Shown in pieces: positions 23,480-36,300 of a DNA stretch of 64,000 nt. A program made the translations under genes and the position numbers. This DNA is from Mesorhabditis belari. Taxonomy: Eukaryota; Nematoda; Chromadorea; Rhabditida; Rhabditidae. The notes below the pieces were generated by a model. It saw only the letters and a program-made list of their open reading frames with translations, was not told the origin of the DNA and made no database searches. Where the stretch lies: NCBI GenBank assembly GCA_958450365.1, contig CAUEEP010000067.1, positions 248,001 through 312,000 of the forward strand, written 5' to 3'. Position 1 is the stretch's first letter, and each line of letters starts with the position of its first letter.

Positions 23480-24100
23480 AGAATTTGATAAAATCCGGTC
23501 AAATTAACTTCGAAAACGAAGCATGAGAAAGTAATTTTGGCTTTTCTACGCTTTCTTGTGCAATCTTTCAAACTACAAACTACACTGCGTCAACAAAAAT
23601 CCCCAAATTGTCCACAGAAAAGGCAAAGAAACCGGCTTTTTAGATTGTCATTTTGAGATTGTCAGATTGTTTATTCTGAATTTACTATAACATTGATAAA
23701 AATCTTTTTAATTCAAAGAGCAACTCTAAAATATCGGAGCTGGCTCGTTGGACATAAAATTACGCAGCAAATTACTAAAAGAACGCAAAAAAATCGTTTT
23801 CTATAGGATTTTTATGTTTGAATAGCCATTCGTGCTGAAAAATGTGCTGAATCCGAAAATAAATAAATTTTTGAAATTCCTAATGGGTCTTGGTTTTCGA
23901 GAAATTAAAAAAAAAGCGTTTTTCAGCTTAAATGACCCAATGCAATAACTTGCTTTAAACTGATTTTTAAGAAAAACCGTTTGATCCAATCGATTTCTTG
24001 ACCCCGAAAGCATCGCGACACAAAAATTTCAACCAAAAAGCTCTTATTCCGACGCTTTTAGAGTAACATAGACTTTTTAAATAAATTTTTTAAAGTATAG
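23480..24100. other. Intergenic, upstream of the F-box-like gene
   Basis: No gene recognised. The stretch holds short runs similar to other repeats of the window (for example CGTTTTCTATAGGATTTT at 23800, also near 13060-13085). Confidence 0.35.
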
Positions 24101-24770
24101 AGATTTTCGAAGCTTTATTTGTATTGCGCTTCTTTCAAGATATTAACGGAAATCTTTTTTGCCGCGCTTAGTGACAGGAGACGAAAAGTGGATTCTCGCC
24201 CACATACGACAAAACTCACACGCACCACAATCCACAGCATGGCCTGGAAAGTCTTACCTCACCTTCCTTGTTCTTCAGGTCTTGCCCCATCGGGTTATCA
24301 TCTTTTTGCGCTCAATGCAACATTCCCTGGATGGGGAGCATTTTCAAAACGAAGACGACCTCAAAAAGTGGCTCCAAATTGGCTATTGGCTATTTCGACT
24401 CGAAACCAAAAATTTTCTACGATAGAGGAATTCGTGGGAAGTCTCACCTTACCCTTCTTAATCTTTTGATCTTGCCCCATCGGATTATCATCTTTTCCGA
24501 TCAATGCAACATCCTCTGGATGGGGAGCATTTAAAAAGTATAGAGATTTTCGAAGCTTTATTTGTATTGGGCTTCTTTCGAGACATTAACGAAAAAAGTG
24601 GATTCTCGCGCTTTTTTGCCGCGCTTAGTGACAGGAGACAAACGATTCTCGATTGATTCTCGCCAACATACGACAAAACTTACACGCGCCACTCGACAGC
24701 ATGGCAAAACATCCACAGCATGGCCTGAGAAGTCTTACCTCACCCTCCTTATTCTTCAGAACTTTCATTC
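24100..24770 (+). pseudogene. Two decayed mariner transposase fragments
   Basis: The first (about 24100-24540) keeps PRLVTGDEKWILA, then GLAPSGYHLF, SMQHSLDGEHFQNEDD and KNFYDRGIR, spread over three frames. The second (about 24540-24770) repeats LVTGDKRF and related phrases. GGATGGGGAGCATTT occurs in both. These are old mariner copies, partly duplicated, with no detectable ends. Confidence 0.75.
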
Positions 24771-24991
24771 AAAATTAACCAAATTTGTCACTGAAAAAGT
24801 TTGCCTCTTTGTGGGAAATTAGCTCAAATTTGATCATTTTTCAAAGTGCTGGTGGGGAACTTGCTTTATTGGGAATCCAGTTTCCTTTTCCTTCATCAAC
24901 CGGCAAAACAGGTCAACGGTGGTGTTCTTTCTTGAGATTTTGACAAGAAGAAGACAAGCTTTTCTTCGCTTTTCTACTATCGAATTTAATT

Positions 24992-27021
24992 ATGCTGAAA
25001 TATTTCTTTGGTAAGTAAAGCTTGACTTCAGATATTCACAGTAGTATTCACAGTAATTTTTAAAGATTTTTATTTCAAAACTTTTCAGTATTGACCCTTC
25101 TTTTTGTTTTCTCAAAAGCTGAGAAATCAAAAGATAACTATGGACTCAAAAAAGTGATGAAGCCAGAAAGTCTCCGAGTTCGTGAAAATGATCAAATTTT
25201 GGTAGTTTTTCAAAAATTTAACTAAATAACTCAATTTTCAGGATATTTTGGAAGGCGATTCACCCATTGAGCAGAAAATTCGCTTCAAATTTCAAGAGGA
25301 GTCAAATGGCCAACTGTGCGATGTTTGCAAAACTCTGCTAGAATCTGTTTCGGAATACGTCAAAGAACATGAGGTTGATCTGATTATAAGTTACACTAAA
25401 CTGATCTGACTTGACTATCTGGCTACTCAAGGACTGTAGACCTGGTTAGGTTCAGGTCTGGACCTGGTTAGGTTCAGGTCTGGACCTGGTCAGGTTCCTG
25501 GTCTGAACCTGGTTTTTGGCTAGAGTTTGTCAGCTAAAGCTTTTGACATGCTTTTTGAAAAATTACTAGAGAAAGGCAAGTACTTGTCGTGGCTTTTTGA
25601 AATGAAACCAAACTCATCTTATAGAAACGGTTGTGCTGAGCTCGAATCTACTTTTAGTTTTTGCCCTCGAGGCCTGTGACGCAAGATATCTAGCTTACAA
25701 GTTTTGGTTGCATTTTTGATCTCTTTTTGAGGCCTCCACGCCATGCCTTTGCTTTTTATATTAATAAAATCTTTTTGATAATTAAAAAAAAGCTTTTTAT
25801 GGTCTCTAGCCAAGCTTCTCGATTCCTTAAAATAGATAAAACTGTCAAATTTTTAGCTTTTTGGTTTTTGGCTAGACTTTGTTAGCTAAAGTTTTTTTTG
25901 ACATGCTTTTTGAAAACGTTTTTTTTTTAAAACCACATAAACTATCCGTCTTTCTATAGCTTTTTCGAATCTTTGTTAATTACTTATCCTTAAAATACTC
26001 AAAATAATGGAATAGAATGCCATAAAAAGTTGAGAGTTAAAAAATAAGTTTAAACAAAACCACACAGTCACATTTTGAGAGATAGCGTGAGGGCCCCACA
26101 TAGAAATCAGAAATGCAACGAGAACTTCTAAGCTAGATATCTTGTGTTACAGGCTTCGAGGGCAAAAACTAAAAGCAAATTTGAACAGCCGATTCTCTAA
26201 GATGAGTTTGGCGTTTCAAAAAGCCAAGACAATTCTCTAGTAAGTTTTCAAAAAGCATTTCGAAAGCTTTAGCTGACAATGTCTAGCCAAAAACCAGGTC
26301 CAGACCAAAGTCTGGACCTGGTTTGGTTTGAAGTCTGAGGCTTTGAACAAGCTTTGGCTTCTAGAACCGACGACACTGAAAAATCCATTGGGTTGAGGTC
26401 TGGAGAGCTAGGGGGACACTCAGAAAAGGAAATGAAATCCTGGAAGCTGTTTTGGCAGAACTCTTGGAGTTTCTTGGATTTGTACGCCAGTGCACCATAG
26501 GTTTAAATGCGATTTCGAAATCCAAAAACCAGAAATGAAGCTAAAATCAATGAGTTATTGTCCATGAATACAGTTCTACAGGCCTTGAATAGCCAGATAG
26601 TCAAGTCACACCAGGATAAATTGCCTTTGGAAAAATCCCTTTCCATTTTACACGATTACTTCATTGAGCTTTTTCAAATCTTGAATATTTTGCAATAGTT
26701 TTGCCAACAATGCAAACTTTCTAACTGGATTTAATTGCTAGCAAAGATTAATAACGAACTACAGAACCTAGTTGGCGGTTCACTTTTTGTTCAGCGAAAG
26801 CTTTTTGACTTTGTCGTTTGTTTTATAAAAGCTTCACTGTCAAATTTTAGTCAACGATCCCCGACGCGCTGAACGCTCTTTGTGATGAGCTTTTTCATAC
26901 ACATCAATCGGAAAAAGATCTCTGTGAAGTGATCGTTCAATCTCAACTCAAAAACATCATTGCCTATATTGAAGAGGGGACAAATCCCGATATTGCTTGT
27001 AAAGCTTTGGATTTTTGTTGA
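24992..27021 (+). CDS. Saposin B-domain secreted protein
   Basis: Four exons: 24992-25010, 25089-25201, 25242-25373 and 26851-27021 (stop TGA). Phases are 1, 0, 0, giving 144 residues. The start MLKYFFVLTLLFVFSKA is a signal peptide. The mature part shows the six-cysteine saposin pattern: CDVCKTLLESVSEYV, NALCDELF, KDLCEVIVQSQL, then GTNPDIACKALDFC at the C-terminus. Family members bind lipids or permeabilise membranes; in nematodes many are gut antimicrobial caenopores, which fits a small single-domain secreted form but is an inference. The last intron is stretched by a 0.9-kb foldback. An AATAAA follows at 27061. Confidence 0.85.
25425..26345. repeat. 0.9-kb foldback in the last intron of the saposin gene
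   Basis: CTGGTTTTTGGCTAGAGTTT at about 25508 pairs with CTAGCCAAAAACCAGGTCCA at about 26280. CAGCTAAAGCTTTTGACATG pairs inverted near 26260. The ends carry AGGTTCAGGTCTGGACCTGG tandem phrases. Confidence 0.75.
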
Positions 27022-27060
27022 TATGGTTGGCTTAGATTGTACATTAAGATTAAGAAATTG

Positions 27061-27066
27061 AATAAA
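27061..27066 (+). terminator. Polyadenylation signal AATAAA
   Basis: A canonical AATAAA 40 nt after the stop of the saposin gene, followed by a T-rich run. Confidence 0.55.
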
Positions 27067-27355
27067 CATTTTTTTATAATGGGTTGTTCAGTTGAATTCA
27101 ATTTCAAAACCGTTCAATTCTTTGAATTCTCCCGAAACTCAAAAAACTTGTCAAACGAAGAAAGTGATAAGGACGAGGATACTGAGAAATCTTTGCCGCG
27201 TTTTTTTTTGAGGATTTTCTCGAGTTTTCCAAAACCTAAACCGTCTTAAGCTGCTCATAAACCCAGCGTTCAAATTCTTAGGCTTAACGAAACGAAATAT
27301 ACAAAAGGGAGACCATCAAGAGCTATTGAAATCTTTGAGTCATTGACAAATTCCA

Positions 27356-30300
27356 ATGGTTTTCCTATTCATTTTACTATTAACAACAGCTTTAAACCAA
27401 GTTGAAACGGATGTGAATGTCAAGGAGAATTACACCAATATTGTTACTACAATCTTTTCAAAAAGTTCACCCAGAGTTTTGGAAGCAAAACCAAGACCAA
27501 CAAAACAAACACGAGCACCACAACCGACGACACCAAGGCCACCTGGTGAATAATTGTTTACTTTAGCTTAAAAGCTAAATTCATGGCACTTATTAGCAAC
27601 AATCACAACAGTTGGACTGCACTAAAAAGCCTACTGTTAGAGGTGAAAACCCTAGAAATGGCTAGTACCAGAATTTTTGTCTTTAATAGTAAGAAAAGTG
27701 ATAAGCTTTTGATGAAAGAACATGATTTCAATGTATTGGTTTGACCGGAAAGTCCGCCTTTTTAAAATTTTCATTTATAAAAGAATAATTGGGTGATCAA
27801 TGTGTGATTTGCTTTAAATAAAAAAGATTAACGATTTCATGTAGCTCATTTTTAGGCAAACTTGAATCCGTTTTGAAGCAAAACCGAGCGGAAATTCTTG
27901 TTTTTCGTAAAATCTTTACAATGGACATAGAATGAAATTGGTTGAGTCAATTTCTCTGAGAATTTGTCTATTTGCCTAACCTTTTATGCTCTAACTTTTG
28001 TCTTTTAACACCAAAATAAGTCTCTGTACAAAAAGTGCTCAAATTGGACCCTTGAGTTTCGACGCTTTTGATTGCTCGACTGACATTTTTCACTTCACAC
28101 CTTTAAAAATATAAACTAACGCGAGCTTTTCATAGTTTCTTTTGTTCAATTTGTTCGATAAATAATAGAACTTTCTGATAAAACAAATCATAGATCGATT
28201 GGTTCAATCAATGGTTCATTATTCATTTCAAAAAGTAACCTTTAAAAAAGCGAACAAGACCAACCTTTTACAAGGTACTTTTGGTCTAAAATAGCTGTCT
28301 AAATAGCTGTCTAAATAGTTGTCTAAATAGCTCTCCAAATAGCCTTCAAAAGAGCTTCAGTTTTGATATTCAATTTCTACTCTGAAAAACAAGACAGAAC
28401 AAGACTCTTCAGACAAGACAATCTGATAATTTGGTACTGTAGATCTAATTTGGATTCAACATCAATCCATTTTGTATCAGCAACTTCCTCATTTTATCCA
28501 ATAACGTTAAAGTTTACCTAACCGATGCTAAATTTTTTTGAATTTATCATAAATCATAATTTTTCTTTATAAAATTCTTGCTTTAGATAGAAGATTCCGA
28601 CTGACCGATGCCGGGCCTTCTTTTGCCATTCACGGAGTACGATTGAATCGTTTGCAGGTGAAAAGATGTGAAATTAAATGATTTGTAGGTGAAAAGATGT
28701 GAAATTAAATGATTTGTAGGTGAAAAGATGTGAAATTGAATCATTTGAAGGTGAAAAGATGTGAAAGCACTGTTGTACTAGAATTTTTAGATTTTCACAA
28801 GCGTTGGAAAATGGTAGATTGAAAGATTTGTTTGCCTGTAAACCATTGAAAGTTAAAGAGCTGATTAGTTGATTCGAAATCCTAAAGAAAAGAATCTGTT
28901 CAATGAGTTTCTTTGAACATAAGCAGAATTTGAAAATTTGGAACAAAAAAAAATATGATTAAGTAGAACAAGTCATATCATGACTGACCAATTTCTTTTT
29001 AGGCCTTTCAACTTTTTACAAGTAACCCATCAATCACAGCAAACTTCTTGTTAGACTTTACCGTTTATGATTGTGCGGAACCCAGCTCTACTCCCAATCC
29101 TACTCTGGTTTATAAATAATTATTCATTAAATAAAAAATTCAGTTAAAAACTAATTGCATCGATCAGCTTCCATTTTCTATTGATGAAGAGCCAACTCTG
29201 GTGTTTGGTGATTGGGAAGAAGTGTAAGGATACAGCTTTCGAATACTCATTATAGCTCTTTGCAGCTTATAGCTCTTTGTAGCTCTTATGACCATTAAGA
29301 TCATTTTATTATAGCTCTTTTGCCTCAAGCATTGATCCCACAAAAGTGAATGGTCACTTTTACACATCGCATGTTGTCCTTGAAAACAAGAACCTAATAA
29401 CCGTTCGCGAGACCAAGTTTAACACCGGTGACTGGGGACTTTCGATTCGTCTTGAGCAATGGGTGAATGGTAAGTAGAAGAATGAGAATGGTAAGTAGAA
29501 GAATGAGAATGGTAAGTAGAAGAATGAGAATGGTAAGTAGAAGAATGAGAATGGTAGGTAGAAGAATGGGAATGGTAAGTAGAGGAATGGGAATGGTAAG
29601 TAGAAGAATGGGAATGGTAAGTAGAAGAATGGGAATGGTAAGTAGAGGAATGGGAATGGTAAGTAGAAGAATGGGAATGGTAAGTAGAAGAATGGGAATG
29701 GTAAGTAGAGGAATGGGAATGGTAAGTAGAAGAATGGGAATGGTAAGTAGAAGAATGGGAATGGTAAGTAGAGGAATGGGAATGGTAGGTAGAAGAATGG
29801 GAATGGTAAGTAGAAGAATGGGAATGGTAAGTAGAAGAATGGGGAAAACTACGAAATTCACCGGGTGCATAGCTTTTTTTTAATAATATATTTGTTCACA
29901 CGAATAATGTGGTATAAACAATACACAAGCACAGCCTCTAACTGCTAAGTGTAGAAAAGAAAAAAAAAACCCATGGATATAGGAACAAAAGAACTAATAA
30001 AACCGGCGGGATTGAACCCTTGACTTCCCGACTAACCAGGGAAAAGCACCAGGTCATGGGAAAATGAATCTTCAAGAATCTGCTTTCGAATCTTTGCCCA
30101 ATCGACCGGGAGCGGGAGATTTGTGTAAAGATGATCCAAAAAAAAACTTGGAAAGGCAGTAGATTTGATCTCGAGAAAGAAGAAGACAGAATGTTTTTGT
30201 GGAGACGATTTTTAGGTTGATAAATGAAAGAAAGCAAGACAAATGCGGGACGAGTTCTGTGTTCTTTATCTTTATTATAGAGATGATTGATTGCGCATGA

Positions 30301-33300
30301 ATCATGAACTGAAAAAAACAAGAATTGAACTTCAAATAGGTAATAACAATTTCAGTTGTTTGACTGAAAACAATGAAATGGTTTGAAATGGTTTATAAAA
30401 AAGAGAGTGCAAAGAAAGTAACTGAATCATAGAGAACAAGAAGAAATGAATGAAAAGAACAAATGAAAAAGGAATGTTCGTTTCTAGAAGTAAATGGATA
30501 TGGACTAGAATTTGGGTTAATTTAAAGAGAGTGGATCCTTTTTGATATCCTGCCATCTCTAATACTCCGACAACCCAACTCAACTCCTCCAACGACTTAA
30601 CTCCAAATAATGCGCGTTTCTTGATCATGTTCGTTCCTAGAAGTAAACGGATATGGACTAGAATTTGGGTTAAGTTAAAGAGAATTGATCCCTTTTGCAC
30701 TAATCCTTTCGAATTCTACCATAAACAGATCATGATCTTCGATCCATGAATATCGGGCTTGGGGGTGGTTTGTGGGGCTTCACCAGCAAATAGCCATTGA
30801 TTTTTTTGAGTCCAACTGATTGACTGATCAACTGACAACTGTCCAACTGATTCAAATCTTATCAGCAGTCAAGATTCTGTCGAAAAATCATGTGATTTGC
30901 ACTTTTGAGAGATGGGGCAAGAGGATGGAGCAAGAGGATGGAGCAAGAGGATGGAGCAAGAGGATGGAGCAAGAGGATGGAGCAAGAGGATGGAGCAAGA
31001 GGATGGAGCAAGAGGATGGAGCAAGAGGATGGAGCAAGAGGATGGAGCAAGAGGATAGAGCAAGAGGATGGAGCAAGAGGATGGAGCAAGAGGATGGAGC
31101 AAGAGGATGGAGCAAGAGGATGGAGCAAGAGGATGGAGCAAGAGGATAGAGCAAGAGGATGGAGCAAGAGGATGGAGCAAGAGGATGGAGCAAGAGGATG
31201 GAGCAAGAGGATGGAGCAAGAGGATGGAGCAAGAGGGATTCCGAATCCGCTTCCAATGAAGCTCTGTATCGCAAGAGATCTGGTATTAAAATTTAGGTCG
31301 GTTTTTCAGAGCTGTTATTAGTCTTATTTTACTCGCAGGCCGTAAATAGTAATAGTGCAATGGATAGTGAGTTCACATAGTGTGTTTTGTTCACAAGTTT
31401 TTTGTTTTCGCTCGCTCACAAGGTTCGAATTCCCTTCTCTATGTTAATCCTTTTTTTTTTTTATTTAAATGACCAAAATTATTTCAAGACGTTGCTGGAG
31501 CGCAAACGCGAAGAGCGAAAAAGGTTGGAGCGCAGAGCACGAACTAGGGCTCCTCTCGCCACCGACTTACCTCTAGACCACAGCTGCTATCATCTAGTGT
31601 GAGGAATCGAGCTGAAATACTGTCGGATTTCGGGTGGTTGATGTTGATGCCAGATATCTTGCGATACAGAACTCCATTAGTAAAACTAAGAGCGGATTCG
31701 GAGTCCCCGTCCCAAGCTTTATCAAATACGCTGGGCACGCATCCAAAAGACCACCTTGACCTGGTGCCTTTCTCTAGTAAGACACAGAGCTCTTAGTCAG
31801 TCGGCCATGGTGGCGGCGTTTAGCAAAATTTAAGCAGTTTGGTTATGAAGTTTTTAGTGAAATGTTTTAAGTATAAATTACTATGTTCGATAAATCTTTG
31901 AAGCTTTGACAGAAGGGCATTTTTACTCTTTGAACCCAAGGGGCAACTCTTTTGCTAGAAGCAGGTCAAGGCTTGTAAAAATTTGAACTTACAGACACAA
32001 GAAAAGTGCTTGTCATTCCCGGAATGCAACAACATCCAGAAGATTACTTTACTGTTCTTGTCAAGGAGACTTTTCTCGTCACTATCGTCACTCCATCAAC
32101 GGTCTTCAGCCCGTATACTATTATGGAAGTGTTTGGACATGGAATGGTCATGGCTCTGACGGATTGCCCGCTATTTCAAGTGGGTTTTGAATCGCAAAAC
32201 TGAAGATTTGAAGATTTAGTAATCATTAGATATTTAGTAATCATTATTAGATATTTAGTAATCACTAAATACATCTAAATCACTTTGTAAGCTCATCTTT
32301 TAGACGGAACTCACGTGTGCCCGTGATGTGCTTTATTCTGTTTTTGCTGGTGCTGACCCGGGTAAAGTGGAGGATGGAGGAAATCGTTTAGCTGTTGAAA
32401 CGTTTGTTTACCCAAGTTAAACACAAAAAAGAATTTAGAGCTCAAATTTTGAAAGCATCCTCAACGTCGACCGCAACGAGTCTCTTTGCGAACACGCAAT
32501 GCGCTTTTTGCCTCAAGTTCAACCTCTTGAACAGCTTTAATGACGGTAAATCGAAAAGAATCACAATAATTTTAATAGTTTACTAGTTAAATGAGATTTT
32601 GACCTTTTCTGGCCGCCTTTGCAATAACTTTGAGAAAAAAGAAACGCCTTTTCAACAACTTTGAGAAAAACACGGCATTCTAGTAAGGTATGTGGACATG
32701 GCTCGCTTCTCAATTTGGTCTCCTGCGTTCAACCCATGGGAATATGATCAAAATGAAAAAGTGGGATGGATTGGAGGCAACGCGTGCAGAGGATCGTGCT
32801 TGAATTTTGGTCAAATTGCAAATCATGTAAGCAGAAAAATGGAATTGGAAAATTCGTACAACGAAAAGGGAAAAAAACAAGCGCTGGATAGGCACAGAAG
32901 CAATATTTAACATTTAACAGAATATCTAACATTGTTCTTCTTGAAAGTAACAATATTTTAAGCCAACCATGTTGAGTAACAATATTTTAAGCCAACCGAT
33001 GCACCACTACCAAAATTCTCGATAGAAATTCAACAATTGATCGACATAGGCTCTCTATATCTGACCGGGTTTTCGGTTCCGGACTGCAGCTTCTCAACAC
33101 CAAAAGAGTATATAACGGAGGAGAGAACGTACGATGTTTTTTTTGTAGTATTTATTGTTAGTTAATTTAGAGTTACCGAGCTTGAAACTTGGACGTTCAC
33201 AGCACAATGTGTAATGGTCAGTTTACTTTCTAACTATGAGATTACTTCCGATTAAACAACCCATTAGAAGCTTCAAGCTTGGAGCTAAGCTTCAGGCTTG

Positions 33301-36300
33301 GAGCTAAGCTTCAAGTACATCATTTGAAAGCCTGAAGTGTAAATGATTTAAAGCTAGTCCTTTTTAGATTTCCTGGCGACCAAGTGACATCGACGAAACC
33401 CGCCCTGATACCAGTTATCTTTTCACCGTTCGTCAACTTCCAGACTGCAAAGCGACTTATCCACTGCTTGATGAGAACTCACCGACTTTTGCCTTTCACG
33501 CCTCCGATCTGCAAGCTTATTCAAGTCTCTTAAAGCCTTAAAAGATACAGATGAAGACATAAAAGATAAAGCATAAAACACAAAGCATAAAACATAAGGC
33601 ATAAAGACTCGGTCAAAGATCTAAACCTAATCAAAGCCAGGTTTTAGCATAGAAAACAAAGCTGGTGACTTAACGAAGTTACTGTCCATTTAGAAATCAA
33701 TCCGTTGAGTGCGTTCTGTGTCGAAACATGTACCGGCTGTCAGATAGAGATAGAATTTGCTTATTATTGCGAGGTTAAGCGTATATCGTAATCTTCAATG
33801 TTGAAAGTTTAAGCAATTTGATTGCGAACCAATAAAAGAAGTACCATTTTCGATCAATGCAGAGATATTCTCACATTGGGATCGCGATTGCAAGAGGAGG
33901 TTTGTTTTGAGGGAATCTGAGAAGAACAGCCAGTTTGAAACCGATTGTCATAAAGCATTAGCTCCAAGATCTTAAGAGCTTTCAAGTCATGTCCAATTCA
34001 ACTCAACTCCTCTGAAAGACACTAGAGTTCTCAAAGAGTTAACCAGTTGTCAGAAAACTTCTGATAGACAATTAAAGCCCAAAATATTTAGTCTCACCTT
34101 TCCAAATCAAACAAACGTGATGAGTTGCTTGCTGAGAATTGAATGGAACGGAACTTTGGCTAGAGCTAATGGAAAATTGGCTCTTGTTTGGGCAGCGAAT
34201 GCTTCACTTGCAAATCGGAGTGCTTTTCTAGTGACCGTGCCTCAACTCTTTGACGGTATGGCCAGTAAGTTGAGGACTTTCATTTCAGAATACTGTAGTA
34301 GTTAGTCTTTAGATGACAGATGACAATTTGTACAATATTTAGAGGACAATTTGTACAATATTTAGATGACAATTTGTACAATCTTTAGATGAAAATGTGC
34401 ACAATCTTTAGATGAAAACTTGTACAATCTTCTTCCGACTTTTGCATCCGAAATTCCCATTCAAGAGTCACAAAATGAAGTCTGGTATATAGTTGTTTTC
34501 CCAAATGATGTGCCTGTACATGTTTTGAAAGGAATGTATTCGGTTTGGAGATGAAAACTTTAATAAATCTCTTTACAATAGGATCCAATCAACACTGAGT
34601 GCTCATATGATCTCTACATCCTTTCACCGCATATTACGTCAAATCATACGGATCACTTTCTCATGTCGATTAAGTAAAATGACTCTACTGTAAAAGGAAT
34701 CCTGTAACAAAACTATTATCTAGTGAGAATATCTCGTTTGTCGATTTTTATCTCGAAAGTCGGGTTTACACACTGAAAGTGCCATCCGGATGCTCTCCAA
34801 TTGTGACCACTGAGCCAACAAATATCACTTTGTCAGGTTATAATTTAGGATCATTTACCATGCCATCGGAAATTAACGGTTTGCCATTATCTGAGTTGTT
34901 CCGAGACAGGCTTTATTGAGTCTATTGAGTCTATTGAGTCTATCTGTTGAGTTCAGAGCGAATTGTGAAGCAGAATCTCTGTTTGGGAACCACAATCATC
35001 ACCACTTCCGGATACCTCAACAAATGGAGTCCCTTTGATGAGGCAGTTCCACTATCGCACCAAGTTACTTGTGGTAAGTCAATCGAAAAATGAGCTTAAA
35101 ACTGGAGCTCCTGAAACTCCACGACGATGTAACTGTAGCTAAAAATCATTACAGACGACGTTTCATCTCTTCTAATCAAAGTCAACATGCATGCGCTTTT
35201 CGATGGAACACTCACACTCGCGTTTAATGATACAACTGATGGAGAAATTGATGAGAAGTAAACTTTTGTGGTGCTTAGTAGTTGATCACCTTGTTTTCAG
35301 AAGCATTTTGCCGGGGGATTACCCCCTGGGTTACGAAATAATTGTGAGCAATGCTACAAGTGTTATGGTAAGTTTTAGGAAGTTTATTGCTTATAGATGA
35401 TTGAAAGACACACACAGCTAAGTTCAGTTAAGACTTGCATTGAAGGCAAGGATTTGCCAGGGTCAAAACCAGGCCAAAACATATCCTATCCTGGTCTTAG
35501 TTGTCCAAAGCCAGTCCAAAGCCAGTCCAAAGCCAGTCCAAAGACTAACTACATACCTTTAGTCCATCTTAACGATAAAATAATAGCAATAAACTTAAAC
35601 TTAAACTTTAGGTGAGCTGGGAGCCGCCTGAAAATGGATCAGTTCATAACGAAACGCAGAATGAAGCGGGCGCCTTTGTTTCGGTTTACATGGAAGAAGC
35701 TGAAGAAGAATCACCAAAAAAGCTCTCATCGAAACTTTGGTATTGGCTTGGACCACTGATTGGGCTCCTCGCCATGACGCCATTTTTTTACATTGGACTT
35801 AAAACGGGGTAATGAACCTAGAAATCAAAAGGCACCCTTTAAAAGGAATTCTGAACCAACTTTAGTCAACTTTAGCCAGCTATAAGATCAATTAGTTCTT
35901 GAAGCTTATAGATCAATTAGTTCTTCTTGAAGACCTAAGCCTGAGCCTAATTGTGAGCTGGACAAGCCTAGATAAAGTTCAAGATTTAACAAGAACTACA
36001 GTGCCTTTTAATCCTTGAACTACAAAATCAAGCAAAGGTTAAATGTTGACCGATTACAGGCTATTCCACCGTCTGTGTTGCCCTCAAGTCCCATCTCAGG
36101 AGAGATGGGTAAAAGTGTGGTCGAAATTTGAATGGGATATGCAATTGATTGAGTTGGTGATTTCTAGAATAAAAAGTATAGACAAAAACTAACTAAAACT
36201 AACTAAAAATAACTAAAATATAGACAGATACTGGCCTAAAGTTCAAGTCTAAATCATAGTTTTGCCAAAAATTCAGAGACGGTCGAGATTTCTGGGAAGT

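Noticed and set aside
29394..29883. 138- and 158-residue repetitive ORFs
   Set aside because: Translations of the 21-bp splice-donor minisatellite; in the true exon frame every unit has a stop.
30820..31321. Long open frames on both strands (SKRMEQEDGARGW-type and SSCSILLLHPLAP-type)
   Set aside because: They are translations of a 13-bp minisatellite that keeps all frames open; no start context, splice sites or conservation.
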